From Prevotella sp. (GTDB taxonomy: Bacteria > Bacteroidota > Bacteroidia > Bacteroidales > Bacteroidaceae), in NCBI GenBank assembly GCA_017410365.1, contig JAFQQY010000050.1, forward strand, positions 54,375 to 118,374: a stretch of 64,000 nucleotides of DNA, in the 5' to 3' direction. Every line of letters starts with the position of its first letter. The first letter of the stretch is position 1. Positions 1-8,288 of this stretch are shown here, piece after piece. Under the pieces are notes generated by a model. That model saw nothing but the letters and a program-made list of their open reading frames with translations. It was not told the DNA's origin and did not search any database. A program made the position numbers and the translations under genes.

Positions 1-1663
1 GACCTGTACCTGTTGACTCTGGTTGCCAATTAATTGTCTTGTTCAATTCAGACATACGCTCCTTCTTAGCTGTAGAGCGAATGAACCAAGAATCAAGAGG
101 ATAATAGAGCACAGGCTTGTCTGTACGCCAACAATGAGGATAGTTGTGCACATGCTTTTCTATCTTCAGAGCTGTTCCCTCTTGCTTCATCTCCATTGCA
201 ATTACAATATTCAGGTCTTCTGCCTTAGCAGCAGCCTTCTCATCATATTTGCCATCAACATTGAATTCAGGCTTGTAAGCATTCTTCACATAATCGCCAG
301 CATGCTTAGAATATGCGTCAACATTTACACATGCAGCTGTGAAATTGCAGTCAAGCTCATCGATAGTATAATACTTTCCTTCCAAGTCAACCATAGGACG
401 AGTTTCACCCTTCTTGTTGATGAGGAAGAGGGCTGGAACATGAGCATCCTTAGCCACCTTAGCGTCATCGGCACCAAATGTAGGTGCTATATGAACGATA
501 CCTGTACCATCTTCGGTTGTAACGTAATCACCAGGTATAACGCGGAAAGCCTGTTCTTCCATCTCAACAAACTTATCCTTGCCGTTCTCGCCATCAAACA
601 CCTTCTCGGCATTTTGTGCTGCATATTGCTTAACAAAGTCTGCTGAATTGTCATCAAGTTTCTGGCATGGCTTAACCCATGGCATGAGTTGCTTGTACTT
701 ATAACCAACAAGCTGTTCACCTGTATAGTTGGCAATTATGCGATATGGAATAACCTTATCGCCATGCTTATAGTCGTCCATTGACTTCTCTGCACCTTCA
801 GCACCGAAATATGCAGCAAGTCTTGATTCAGCCATTACAACAGTTATCTTCTCGTCGTTGTATGGGTTGTATGTCTGAACAGCCACATAACCAATCTTAG
901 GACCAACACAAAGAGCTGTGTTAGAAGGCAATGTCCATGGAGTTGTTGTCCATGCAGCAAAATAAGCCTTACCCCACTCTGTCCATGATGCCTCAGGATT
1001 TGTTATCTCGAAAAGTGCTGTACATGTTGTGTCCTTAACATCACGATAGCAACCAGGTTGGTTCAACTCATGTGAACTAAGTCCTGTACCTGCACCTGGA
1101 GAATAAGGCTGAATGGTATATCCCTTATAAAGAAGTCCCTTGTCATACAACTGACGGAGCAACCACCAAAGAGTCTCAATATACTTGTTGTCGTATGTTA
1201 TATATGGGTTATCCAAATCTACGAAATAACCCATCTGCTCTGTCAGATTGCGCCATTCAGCTGTGAATTTCATCACATTCTCACGGCACTTCTTATTGTA
1301 ATCCTCTGTGGAAATATATCTCTCGCTTGAGTGATTGTCAATATCGGCCTTTGTGATTCCCAATTCTTTTTCAACTCCAAGTTCAACAGGAAGTCCATGG
1401 GTATCCCATCCTGCCTTGCGATGAACCTGATATCCCTTCATTGTCTTGTAGCGATTGAAGGTATCTTTAATTGCACGAGCCAGTACATGGTGAATACCAG
1501 GGTGGCCATTGGCAGAAGGAGGTCCTTCAAAGAATACAAACTGAGGGCAACCCTCACGCACCTCTATTGACTTATGGAACACATCTTCGCGGTTCCACAT
1601 TTCAAGTATTTCATTGTTAACCTGTGTAAGGTTTAATCCGTTGTGTTCGGCAAATTTAGCCAT
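1..1663 (-). CDS. ileS: Isoleucyl-tRNA synthetase, N-terminal part (cut by window start)
   Basis: Charges tRNA-Ile with isoleucine in the cytoplasm. Reading the minus strand from the ATG at 1661-1663 gives MAKFAEHNGLNLTQ and then the class I synthetase region FFEGPPSANGHPGIHH, whose HPGIHH is the HIGH ATP-binding signature. About 554 codons lie inside the window with no stop; the rest of this roughly 1100-residue family, including the KMSKS loop, lies beyond position 1. A -7 box (TATTTTTG on the minus strand, 1712-1719) with TTTG about 20 bp further upstream fits a short leader and supports the start. No other gene is fused to it in the visible part. Confidence 0.96.
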   Translation of the reverse strand, partial: MAKFAEHNGLNLTQVNNEILEMWNREDVFHKSIEVREGCPQFVFFEGPPSANGHPGIHHVLARAIKDTFNRYKTMKGYQVHRKAGWDTHGLPVELGVEKELGITKADIDNHSSERYISTEDYNKKCRENVMKFTAEWRNLTEQMGYFVDLDNPYITYDNKYIETLWWLLRQLYDKGLLYKGYTIQPYSPGAGTGLSSHELNQPGCYRDVKDTTCTALFEITNPEASWTEWGKAYFAAWTTTPWTLPSNTALCVGPKIGYVAVQTYNPYNDEKITVVMAESRLAAYFGAEGAEKSMDDYKHGDKVIPYRIIANYTGEQLVGYKYKQLMPWVKPCQKLDDNSADFVKQYAAQNAEKVFDGENGKDKFVEMEEQAFRVIPGDYVTTEDGTGIVHIAPTFGADDAKVAKDAHVPALFLINKKGETRPMVDLEGKYYTIDELDCNFTAACVNVDAYSKHAGDYVKNAYKPEFNVDGKYDEKAAAKAEDLNIVIAMEMKQEGTALKIEKHVHNYPHCWRTDKPVLYYPLDSWFIRSTAKKERMSELNKTINWQPESTGTG

Positions 1664-1705
1664 AGTTTTATTTTTGTTATATATTTTTTATACCTTATTT
1701 TTAAG

Positions 1706-1745
1706 AATGTGCAAAAATACAAATAATCTATGAGACTACCAAATT
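1706..1745 (-). promoter_or_regulatory. Promoter of ileS
   Basis: Minus-strand TATTTTTG (1712-1719) with TTTG about 20 bp upstream (near 1740-1745) matches the Bacteroidetes -33 TTTG / -7 TAnnTTTG pattern. The predicted transcript begins near 1706, about 43 nt before the ileS ATG. Confidence 0.6.
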
Positions 1746-1838
1746 TATAAATTCTTTTTAACCGCCTATATCAGTTTTGCGTTTTGCCTTAGGCATACAA
1801 AACATATCGGTTTTGACTGAAAAAAGCATCACTTTCGT

Positions 1839-1982
1839 AAGAAAACACACGCTCTAATTTCAGTAAGTGCGCCACTTACTAGCAGTCAGAAGGCCAAAAA
1901 CTGACAGTCAGAAGGCATCTTACTCGCAGTCAGAAGGCGTTTTACTGATTGTAAAAGGTCGTATTAACAGCACAAAACGCCA
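1839..1982. repeat. 22-nt-period degenerate tandem array (array A)
   Basis: Three exact copies of CAGTCAGAAGGC begin at 1883, 1905 and 1927, exactly 22 nt apart. Diverged units continue in register on both sides (CAGTAAGTGCGC at 1861, TTGTAAAAGGTC at 1949, CACAAAACGCC at 1971). The array fills most of the 431-bp gap between the divergent genes ileS and nudC, which otherwise holds only their promoters. Two further loci (24057 and 43150) have the same period and a related consensus. Confidence 0.8.
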
Positions 1983-2046
1983 TAAGAAAATTAAGAAAAG
2001 TTGAATATATTCAGATGATATTATGCCTTAATTAAGAATAAAAGAA

Positions 2047-2060
2047 TAACTTTGCACAGA
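2047..2060 (+). promoter_or_regulatory. -7 promoter box of nudC
   Basis: TAACTTTG at 2047-2054 followed by CACAGAG. Transcription would start near 2060 and leave a leader of about 35 nt before the nudC ATG at 2095. No clear TTTG was found at the ideal -33 spacing. Confidence 0.5.
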
Positions 2061-2094
2061 GATTAGAAAAATAACAAAAGATAAAGCAAAAGCT

Positions 2095-2871
2095 ATGAAA
2101 TCGTATTATTTTGTTTTCAACAACGGAGAACTGCTGCTCGAGCGATGCAACGACAAGGGATACAAAATACCTTGCCAAGCAATGACACCAACAGAAACAA
2201 AACCATGGACAAACATCTTAGAGGTTGGAGAAATAAATGGCATTAGCGTGAAATGCTACAAGACAGAGAATACGACATACGACACAGAGAGATATGAAAC
2301 CTGTCCGCTAAGACAAAGCTACTACAAACTAGAGCAAGGCCTCTACCTTATGGCTGGCAAATGTGCCGAACTGATATATTGGGACGTCAATACCAAATAC
2401 TGTGGAGTATGCGGAGGACTGATGAAACACCACACAAACATAAGCAAGCGATGCGAAGAATGCGGTAAAGAGGTGTGGCCACAATTAGCAACTGCTGTTA
2501 TCGTACTGATAAGAAAAGACGACAAGATATTGCTTGTAAGAGCACTTAATTTCAAAAGAAACTTCTACGGATTAGTGGCTGGCTTTGTTGAAACTGGTGA
2601 GACGCTTGAAGAAGCAGTAATGCGTGAAGCAAAAGAAGAGACTGGATTGACTATCAACAACATAAGATACTTTGGCTCACAACCGTGGCCCTACCCTTGC
2701 GGACTTATGATTGGCTTTACTGCCGACTATGTTAGCGGAGAAATAAAGATACAGGAAGAGGAGTTGGCTAAAGCAGAATGGTTTAGCAAAGACAACCTGC
2801 CTCCAATCCCAGAAAAACTATCAATTGCCAGAATGCTTATTGACAGTTGGCTAAAGGAAAAACAAAAGTAG
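2095..2871 (+). CDS. nudC: NAD(+) diphosphatase NudC (Nudix hydrolase)
   Basis: Hydrolyses NADH/NAD+ to NMN(H) and AMP; the family also removes NAD caps from RNA 5' ends. The 258-residue protein has a poorly conserved N-terminal domain, a four-cysteine zinc ribbon (CGVCGG, then CEECGK, about residues 102-122), and a complete Nudix box around residues 160-182 (GFVETGETLEEA followed by REAKEETGL). The family-specific SQPWPYP motif follows the box and separates NudC from other Nudix enzymes. Length is normal for NudC. It stands alone, divergent from ileS and convergent with the lipoprotein gene at 2904, with a 32-bp gap and no obvious terminator hairpin. Confidence 0.93.
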   Translation: MKSYYFVFNNGELLLERCNDKGYKIPCQAMTPTETKPWTNILEVGEINGISVKCYKTENTTYDTERYETCPLRQSYYKLEQGLYLMAGKCAELIYWDVNTKYCGVCGGLMKHHTNISKRCEECGKEVWPQLATAVIVLIRKDDKILLVRALNFKRNFYGLVAGFVETGETLEEAVMREAKEETGLTINNIRYFGSQPWPYPCGLMIGFTADYVSGEIKIQEEELAKAEWFSKDNLPPIPEKLSIARMLIDSWLKEKQK

Positions 2872-2903
2872 TATTTAGTGAATTGCTATCGCCTTCAGAA
2901 ACA

Positions 2904-3683
2904 TTAAGGCTTATAGACAATCGTATCTACAACATAAGCACCTGGTTCGTCGGGGACACCTATCGTTGCACGGAAATGAAAACCATCTTTGTCAATATTC
3001 ACAAAGTCCATATTGCCGAAAACAGACCTTTTCAAGATAGCAGCAGGTATGCTGTTCGCAAATTCATTCTTGTTGAAGTTGTGTGAATATTGCTTGTCGC
3101 GACCTATAAAAACCGCTATGTTGATGATATTGTCATAATAGACATTCTCAACCTTTATGCCATCTTCATTCAATGTAGACTTGTAAACCTTGTATTTTGA
3201 AGGATTAATTGTAGTATATATTCTGTATCGGGTATTATTATAATATACGATTGTATCTCTTTTTATCAGCTGCCCCATGATTATTGGCTGAGCAACCTTT
3301 TCCTTGAAGAAGACACTATCACTTTCAACCCTACTCTTCACAAGATTAAGAAGCTCGCCGCTATGGTCTGTAAAATGGAAAACATTAGCAGAAAGGCTGC
3401 TTATATAATATTTGTCAGGCGTATTTCCTACGACAAGCGTATCTCCTACTACTTTGAAATAGACAGACAGGCTTGTATTATCAGGATAATGAATAGTGTC
3501 GCCGTCTATCTTGAAAACAACATCTTCGGTCAAGTCATCAACCCAAATGCCTTGAAGCAAAGACTTAGCTTCAAGATTCTCTTTGGGTCCTGCCTTGGTA
3601 TCTGTTTTCTGCTCTGTATTAGTGCAACCAGATACAAAAACAACCAGAAATAATATAAAGTAGTAATTAATTTTTTTCATCAA
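2904..3683 (-). CDS. Lipoprotein of unknown function
   Basis: A 259-residue protein with a classic lipoprotein signal: MMKKINYYF, a hydrophobic core, then VSGC at about residues 17-20, so Cys20 should be lipidated and the protein membrane-anchored. The mature part is beta-rich and polar with no recognised catalytic motif. It loosely resembles a small Prevotella-restricted lipoprotein family (possibly DUF4738), but that is memory, not a search. The ATG abuts the rfbC stop codon with no gap, so the two genes are almost certainly co-transcribed. The rfbC link hints at a cell-surface role, but no function can be assigned. Confidence 0.85.
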   Translation of the reverse strand: MMKKINYYFILFLVVFVSGCTNTEQKTDTKAGPKENLEAKSLLQGIWVDDLTEDVVFKIDGDTIHYPDNTSLSVYFKVVGDTLVVGNTPDKYYISSLSANVFHFTDHSGELLNLVKSRVESDSVFFKEKVAQPIIMGQLIKRDTIVYYNNTRYRIYTTINPSKYKVYKSTLNEDGIKVENVYYDNIINIAVFIGRDKQYSHNFNKNEFANSIPAAILKRSVFGNMDFVNIDKDGFHFRATIGVPDEPGAYVVDTIVYKP

Positions 3684-4232
3684 CTATTCAAATACAACCG
3701 CATCTTTTAACAAGCATCCCTTGAGGTCTTTCTCACTTGTGATAACATCTTCAGGAGCAATTGGCCATTCAATACCAAGTTCTGGGTCGTTAAACAAAAT
3801 GCTTGCCTCGCTCTGCGGAGCATATACATTGTCACATTTATATGTAAACACAGCTTCTTCGCTTAACACCAGGAAACCGTGAGCAAAGCCTCGAGGTATG
3901 AACATCTGGCGGCGATTTGTATCACTAAGTTCAACCATCACATGTTTGCCAAATGTAGGGCTGCTCTTACGGAGGTCAACAGCCACATCAAGCACTCTAC
4001 CTTTAATTACTCTTACAAGCTTTGCCTGTGAGTTTTCGCCCTTTTGATAATGCATACCACGTAAAACACCATAAGACGACTTAGATTCGTTGTCTTGAAC
4101 AAAATCAATGTTGCCGATGTTTTCTTGGAAAGAAGACTTCTGCCAAGATTCAAAGAAATAACCTCTAGAATCGTTGAACACACGTGGTTCAATGATATAT
4201 ACGCCTTCTATATCTGTCTTTATATATTGCAT
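3684..4232 (-). CDS. rfbC: dTDP-4-dehydrorhamnose 3,5-epimerase
   Basis: Third step of dTDP-L-rhamnose synthesis: epimerises C3 and C5 of dTDP-6-deoxy-4-keto-glucose. Family landmarks include IEPRVFNDSRGYFFESW near the N terminus, the LRGMHYQ catalytic-His region, DVAVDLRKSSPTFGKH, and IPRGFAHGFLVLSE. The chosen start (MQYIKTDIEGVY) matches where this family begins. An in-frame ATG six codons upstream (4250) is possible but lies only about 12 nt from the -7 box TAATTTTG (4262-4269, minus strand). No rfbA, rfbB or rfbD lies nearby, so the rest of the pathway must be encoded elsewhere. Confidence 0.93.
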   Translation of the reverse strand: MQYIKTDIEGVYIIEPRVFNDSRGYFFESWQKSSFQENIGNIDFVQDNESKSSYGVLRGMHYQKGENSQAKLVRVIKGRVLDVAVDLRKSSPTFGKHVMVELSDTNRRQMFIPRGFAHGFLVLSEEAVFTYKCDNVYAPQSEASILFNDPELGIEWPIAPEDVITSEKDLKGCLLKDAVVFE

Positions 4233-4255
4233 AACACTATCAATGGTCATTAAAT

Positions 4256-4290
4256 TTTGTGCAAAATTAGTAATTATAATCCGAATTATG
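4256..4290 (-). promoter_or_regulatory. Promoter of the rfbC-lipoprotein operon
   Basis: TAATTTTG on the minus strand at 4262-4269 is a -7 box, so transcription should begin near 4256. That leaves almost no leader for the upstream ATG (4250) and about 24 nt for the preferred ATG (4232). Confidence 0.5.
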
Positions 4291-4356
4291 AAAGTTTTTT
4301 TTCATTTTATGAAGCTATTATCTTCTTTTTTATTTGTCCATATCATAAAAAACAAT

Positions 4357-4369
4357 TAATTTTGCAAAC
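4357..4369 (+). promoter_or_regulatory. -7 box directly in front of the SPOR-protein start codon
   Basis: TTAATTTTGCAAACG ends where the GTG start at 4370 begins. TAATTTTG places transcription initiation within a few nt of the start codon, so the message would be leaderless or nearly so unless the true start is further downstream. Confidence 0.5.
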
Positions 4370-5407
4370 GTGATTCAACTTAATAAACATATTGAGATAC
4401 TTCTACTGGATAATGATTGTGTCATTGTCCCGGGACTTGGCGGATTCATGGCTCATCACGTAGAAGCACGTTTTGACGACAGAGACAATTCGTTTCTGCC
4501 ACCTTTGCGTATGCTTGGCTTTAACCAGCAGCTCAAACTAAATGATTCACTATTGGTGCAATCGTATATTGAAACGTACGATATGAGCTACCCTGAAGCA
4601 TTAAGACGCATTGAAAGTGAGGTTGAAGAACTAAAGCAGCATCTTTATAATGAAGGTTCATACGAGCTTGAAGATATTGGCATGCTCACCACCAATGAGC
4701 ACGGCGATATAATATTTGAACCGTTTGAAGCTGGAATACTGACTCCAGAACTTTATGGTCTTAGCGCTTTTGAGTTCAAGCCATTTAACATTGAGTCCTT
4801 GCCAATAGTTGAAAATACAACGACTGACATCACACCTGTTGAGGAAATAGTGCCTGAGATTATTGACGAGGAAGAAGACGAGGATGATGACGACAACGTA
4901 ATAAAAATACGTGTGGCATGGATTCGCAATGTGGCAGCAGCTGCAGCAGCTATCATAGCATTCTTTTTCATGGCTACGCCTGTAACTAACAGCACAAAAG
5001 ACAAGGTAATGCTCAGCGGCGTTATGATTCCAGAACTACTAAGCAGCGAAATTAATACTGTTGATGTTAAATCTGTTGAATTCAAAACCATAACTCCTGT
5101 TAGTGATTCTATTGCTATTAAAGACACGACCAATATTGTTTCTGACAGCATCGAAAACAAGCAGGCGGTAGATTTAAATAATAATTATTGTATAATCTTG
5201 GCCAGTCGCGTGACAAAGCGCAATGCCGAGAGCTTTGTTTCCGAGCTTCATAAAAACGGATACGACCAGGCCTATACTTATATCAATAATAAAATAGTCA
5301 GAGTGGCTTATGGTGATTACTCTTCTCTTAAGGATGCATACAATGCATTGGCGAAGATTAAGACCAATAAGAAGTATGAACAAGCCTGGGTTTTAAAAAA
5401 GCAATGA
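4370..5407 (+). CDS. HU-like (CCDC81-type) domain and SPOR-domain membrane protein
   Basis: A 345-residue protein. Residues 1-140 resemble the paired HU/CCDC81-like domains of Bacteroidetes SPOR proteins (DCVIVPGLGGFMAHH, then YELEDIGMLTTNEHGD). An acidic linker follows (EEEDEDDDDN), one transmembrane helix rich in Ala (about 188-207), a spacer, and a C-terminal SPOR domain from about residue 270 (NYCIILASRVTKRNAESF to the end). SPOR domains bind denuded septal peptidoglycan, so an inner-membrane protein with a cytoplasmic N terminus acting near the division site is inferred. The start codon is GTG. The stop overlaps the next gene by 4 bp, so the two are one transcription unit. Confidence 0.85.
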   Translation: MIQLNKHIEILLLDNDCVIVPGLGGFMAHHVEARFDDRDNSFLPPLRMLGFNQQLKLNDSLLVQSYIETYDMSYPEALRRIESEVEELKQHLYNEGSYELEDIGMLTTNEHGDIIFEPFEAGILTPELYGLSAFEFKPFNIESLPIVENTTTDITPVEEIVPEIIDEEEDEDDDDNVIKIRVAWIRNVAAAAAAIIAFFFMATPVTNSTKDKVMLSGVMIPELLSSEINTVDVKSVEFKTITPVSDSIAIKDTTNIVSDSIENKQAVDLNNNYCIILASRVTKRNAESFVSELHKNGYDQAYTYINNKIVRVAYGDYSSLKDAYNALAKIKTNKKYEQAWVLKKQ

Positions 5408-5934
5408 AAAGAGTAAGATGCCCGAAATGTGATAATTACATTACATTTGATGAAACAAAATACGAACCAGGACAATCACTTGTATTTGAATGTGGTGACT
5501 GTGGCAGGCAGTTCGGCATTAGAATAGGTGTTTCTAAACTAAGAGCCACCCAAAAAGAAGAACAACTTGACGAGAATGCAAATGAAAAGGGGTGCGGTTC
5601 TATTGTTGTAATAGAAAACGTGTTCCATTACAAGCAGGTTATTCCTCTTCAAATGGGCGACAACATTATAGGTCGCTACATGAAAGGAAGCAAAGCCAAC
5701 ACCCCTATTGAAACAAACGACCCTAGCATAGACATCTGCCATTGCGTTATAAACGTGAGCAGAGACAAGAAGGGCAATCTAAAATACATATTAAGAGACG
5801 GACCAAGCTTCACAGGCACTTTCGTTGACAACGAAATACTTGGCGATCGCGAGCGTAGAGTGATTGAAGACGGGGCATTATTCACCATAGGAGCAACCAG
5901 CATAATACTCCGCTCGTCTGACAACGAAGATTAA
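5404..5934 (+). CDS. Zinc-ribbon and FHA-domain protein
   Basis: A 176-residue protein. The N terminus is a small zinc ribbon (CPKCDNY, then CGDCGRQ, residues 6-38) of the MJ0042 type. From about residue 75 comes a forkhead-associated domain: GDNIIGRY, then NDPSIDICHCVINV, then TGTFVDNE. FHA domains bind phosphothreonine peptides. The gene overlaps the upstream SPOR gene by 4 bp (ATGA), so a joint role in envelope or division signalling is plausible but inferred. No kinase gene is adjacent. A strong terminator follows. Confidence 0.85.
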   Translation: MKRVRCPKCDNYITFDETKYEPGQSLVFECGDCGRQFGIRIGVSKLRATQKEEQLDENANEKGCGSIVVIENVFHYKQVIPLQMGDNIIGRYMKGSKANTPIETNDPSIDICHCVINVSRDKKGNLKYILRDGPSFTGTFVDNEILGDRERRVIEDGALFTIGATSIILRSSDNED

Positions 5935-5978
5935 TAAATCATTGCTCATTTGTAGCAAAATCGATTGGAAAACATAAC

Positions 5979-6026
5979 AAAATATCACAAAATGACAATA
6001 AATACTGTCAAATTGTGATATTTTTT
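5979..6026 (+). terminator. Intrinsic terminator after the FHA gene
   Basis: AAAATATCACAA pairs with TTGTGATATTTT, with an inner GACA/TGTC pair, and a T-run follows. It separates the SPOR/FHA unit from the purU operon. Confidence 0.8.
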
Positions 6027-6058
6027 CTTTTATGGATATATATATAATTATTTTTTTG

Positions 6059-6072
6059 TAACTTTGCAGAAT
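6059..6072 (+). promoter_or_regulatory. Promoter of the purU-his-lys-fbp operon
   Basis: TAACTTTG at 6059-6066 just downstream of the terminator is the only good -7 box before the ten-gene run. The predicted leader is about 40 nt, and no attenuator-like leader peptide rich in His codons was seen. Confidence 0.55.
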
Positions 6073-6111
6073 ATTTTAAGTAAATAATTAATAACACAAG
6101 AAACTGATTAA

Positions 6112-6975
6112 ATGAAACCAACGGCAATATTGCTTCTGCATTGTCCTGACCAAACAGGTATTATTACAGAAGTAACCAAGTTTATTACCGACAACCAAGG
6201 AAATATCGTATATCTGGACCAATACGTAGACAGACAAGACGGAATGTTTTTTATGCGCATAGAATGGGAACTGGATTCATTCCTCATTCCACGCGAGAAA
6301 ATTAAGGAATATATAGACACTCTTTATGCACAAAGATATCAGATGCAATGCTATCTCTATTTTAACGACGAGAAGCCAAGAATGGCCATCTTCGTCAGCA
6401 AAATGAGTCATTGCCTTTATGATTTGTTGGCAAGATATAGAGCAGGAGAATGGGAAGTTGACATCCCATGCATCGTGAGCAATCATGAAGACCTGCGCTA
6501 TGTTGCCGAGCAATTCGACATTCCTTATTATGTTTGGTCAATAAAGAAAGACCATTCAAATAAAGCCGAGGTTGAAGCAGCCGAAATGGAACTGCTAAAG
6601 AAAGAAGGGGTAACGAGTATCGTTCTTGCACGCTACATGCAAATAATAAGCGACGATATGATAAAGGCGTATCCAAACAAGATTATCAACATACACCATT
6701 CTTTCCTGCCTGCATTCGTCGGAGCCAAACCATACCATCAGGCATGGCAGCGTGGTGTGAAAATAATTGGCGCAACAAGCCATTATGTTACAGCCGAACT
6801 TGATGCAGGTCCTATCATTGAGCAGGATGTGGTTCGCATAAGTCATAAGGACACACCTGAAAGCCTTGTGCTTAAAGGTCGCGATTTGGAAAAAATCGTA
6901 TTGTCAAGAGCCGTAACAAAGCACATTGAGCGCAAGATTCTGACTTACCATAACAAGACTATCATTTTCAGTTAA
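6112..6975 (+). CDS. purU: Formyltetrahydrofolate deformylase
   Basis: Hydrolyses 10-formyl-THF to formate and THF, balancing one-carbon pools for purine and histidine synthesis. The 287-residue protein begins with an ACT regulatory domain (AILLLHCPDQTGIITEV, residues 4-85), then a formyltransferase-fold domain with the catalytic set NIHHSFLPAFVGAKPY and, later, TAELDAGPIIEQD. The ACT domain separates PurU from PurN and Fmt. It is the first gene of the operon: its TAA is followed at once by the hisH ATG. Sharing a transcript with histidine genes makes sense because histidine synthesis yields AICAR, which consumes formyl-THF (inference). Confidence 0.93.
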   Translation: MKPTAILLLHCPDQTGIITEVTKFITDNQGNIVYLDQYVDRQDGMFFMRIEWELDSFLIPREKIKEYIDTLYAQRYQMQCYLYFNDEKPRMAIFVSKMSHCLYDLLARYRAGEWEVDIPCIVSNHEDLRYVAEQFDIPYYVWSIKKDHSNKAEVEAAEMELLKKEGVTSIVLARYMQIISDDMIKAYPNKIINIHHSFLPAFVGAKPYHQAWQRGVKIIGATSHYVTAELDAGPIIEQDVVRISHKDTPESLVLKGRDLEKIVLSRAVTKHIERKILTYHNKTIIFS

Positions 6976-7566
6976 ATGAACATAGCAATAGTAAAATACA
7001 ACGCTGGCAACATCTATTCTGTTGTAAATGCACTAAAAAGACTTGGAATAGAACCTTTGCTTACAGATGATGCCGAACTTTTGGCAAAGGCTGACAAGGT
7101 GCTTTTCCCTGGACAGGGGGAAGCAAGTGGTGCTATGTCGTATCTGAAAGAGAGAAGACTTGACGAAGTAATAAAGAATCTTAAGCAGCCTGTTCTCGGT
7201 ATATGTGTAGGACAACAATTGCTTTGCAAACATTCGGAGGAAGGCAACACCGATTGCATTGGCATATTTGATGCTGAAGTAAAGCGCTTCTGTCCTACCC
7301 GTCATGAAGACAAGGTGCCAGCAATGGGTTGGAATGCGTTATACAACACAAAATCGCCACTGTTCAAGGGATTCACAGACAATGAGTTTGTGTATTTCGT
7401 TCATAGCTATTACGTGCCCTTGTGCGATGCGACCATAGCAACAGCCGACTATATACTTCCTTATAGCGCCGCTTTATGCAAGGACAATTTCTATTCTACA
7501 CAATTCCACCCAGAGAAGAGCGGAAGCGTAGGTGAGCGAATACTTAAAAACTTTCTTGAGATATGA
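6976..7566 (+). CDS. hisH: Imidazole glycerol phosphate synthase, glutaminase subunit HisH
   Basis: Supplies ammonia from glutamine to HisF in step five of histidine synthesis. It is a 196-residue class I glutamine amidotransferase with nucleophile Cys77 in GICVGQQLL and the C-terminal His-Glu pair in QFHPEKSG. The usual GICLGMQ is replaced by GICVGQQ, a conservative change. It starts directly after purU and its stop overlaps hisA by 4 bp, so translation is probably coupled with its HisF partner two genes downstream. Confidence 0.95.
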   Translation: MNIAIVKYNAGNIYSVVNALKRLGIEPLLTDDAELLAKADKVLFPGQGEASGAMSYLKERRLDEVIKNLKQPVLGICVGQQLLCKHSEEGNTDCIGIFDAEVKRFCPTRHEDKVPAMGWNALYNTKSPLFKGFTDNEFVYFVHSYYVPLCDATIATADYILPYSAALCKDNFYSTQFHPEKSGSVGERILKNFLEI

Positions 7567-8288
7567 TAGAACTGATTCCTGCAATAGATATAATTGACGG
7601 CAAATGCGTGCGACTTACAAAGGGTGATTATGACCAGAAAAAGGTTTATAATGACGATCCCGTTGAAGTGGCAAAGCAATTCGAGTCACTTGGTTTCAGA
7701 CGTCTTCATGTAGTTGACCTTGACGGTGCCAAATCAAAACATATAGTAAACGTTGATGTTCTGAAGGCTATAACATCAGCGACTAATCTGATTGTAGATT
7801 TCGGTGGTGGTATAAAGACAGACAACGACATAGAATTGGCTTTTGCAAATGGAGCATCATTAGTAACTATTGGCTCTATAGCTGTAACACAACCAGAAAC
7901 GTTCGCTTCATGGTTAGAAAAATATGGAGCTGACAGGATAATACTTGGTGCTGACGTTAGAAACGGTAAGATATCAATAAACGGTTGGAAAGAAGATTCT
8001 GCAGAAGATTTGCTTCCATTCCTGAAATATTATATCAACAAGGGAGTAATCAACGTGCTATGCACAGAGATTTCAAAAGACGGCATGCTCGAAGGACCTG
8101 CAACAGATTTATATAAGGAAGTGATGGCAGAATATCCAAATCTCAACCTTATAGCAAGTGGCGGAATATCCAGCAATGAGGACATAAAGGAACTTAACAG
8201 ACACGGAATACCTTCTGTAGTTTTCGGCAAGGCTATATATGAAGGCAAAATAGATATGAAAGAACTATGGGATTGGCAAAACGCATAA
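7563..8288 (+). CDS. hisA: ProFAR isomerase HisA
   Basis: Isomerises 5'-ProFAR to PRFAR, the fourth step of histidine synthesis. The 241-residue (beta/alpha)8 barrel carries the family start [20 protein letters not shown], the phosphate-binding VDFGGGI and IASGGISS loops, and Asp8, the usual general base. It overlaps hisH by 4 bp and hisF by 22 bp, showing an intact operon order hisH-hisA-hisF. Confidence 0.96.
   Translation: MIELIPAIDIIDGKCVRLTKGDYDQKKVYNDDPVEVAKQFESLGFRRLHVVDLDGAKSKHIVNVDVLKAITSATNLIVDFGGGIKTDNDIELAFANGASLVTIGSIAVTQPETFASWLEKYGADRIILGADVRNGKISINGWKEDSAEDLLPFLKYYINKGVINVLCTEISKDGMLEGPATDLYKEVMAEYPNLNLIASGGISSNEDIKELNRHGIPSVVFGKAIYEGKIDMKELWDWQNA

Noticed and set aside
23-646. 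207-codon plus-strand frame
   Set aside because: Lies entirely antisense to ileS; composition not protein-like and no promoter.
1883-1938. Possible CRISPR array
   Set aside because: Repeat is 12 nt with 10-nt spacing, far too short for repeats and spacers, and no cas genes are present.
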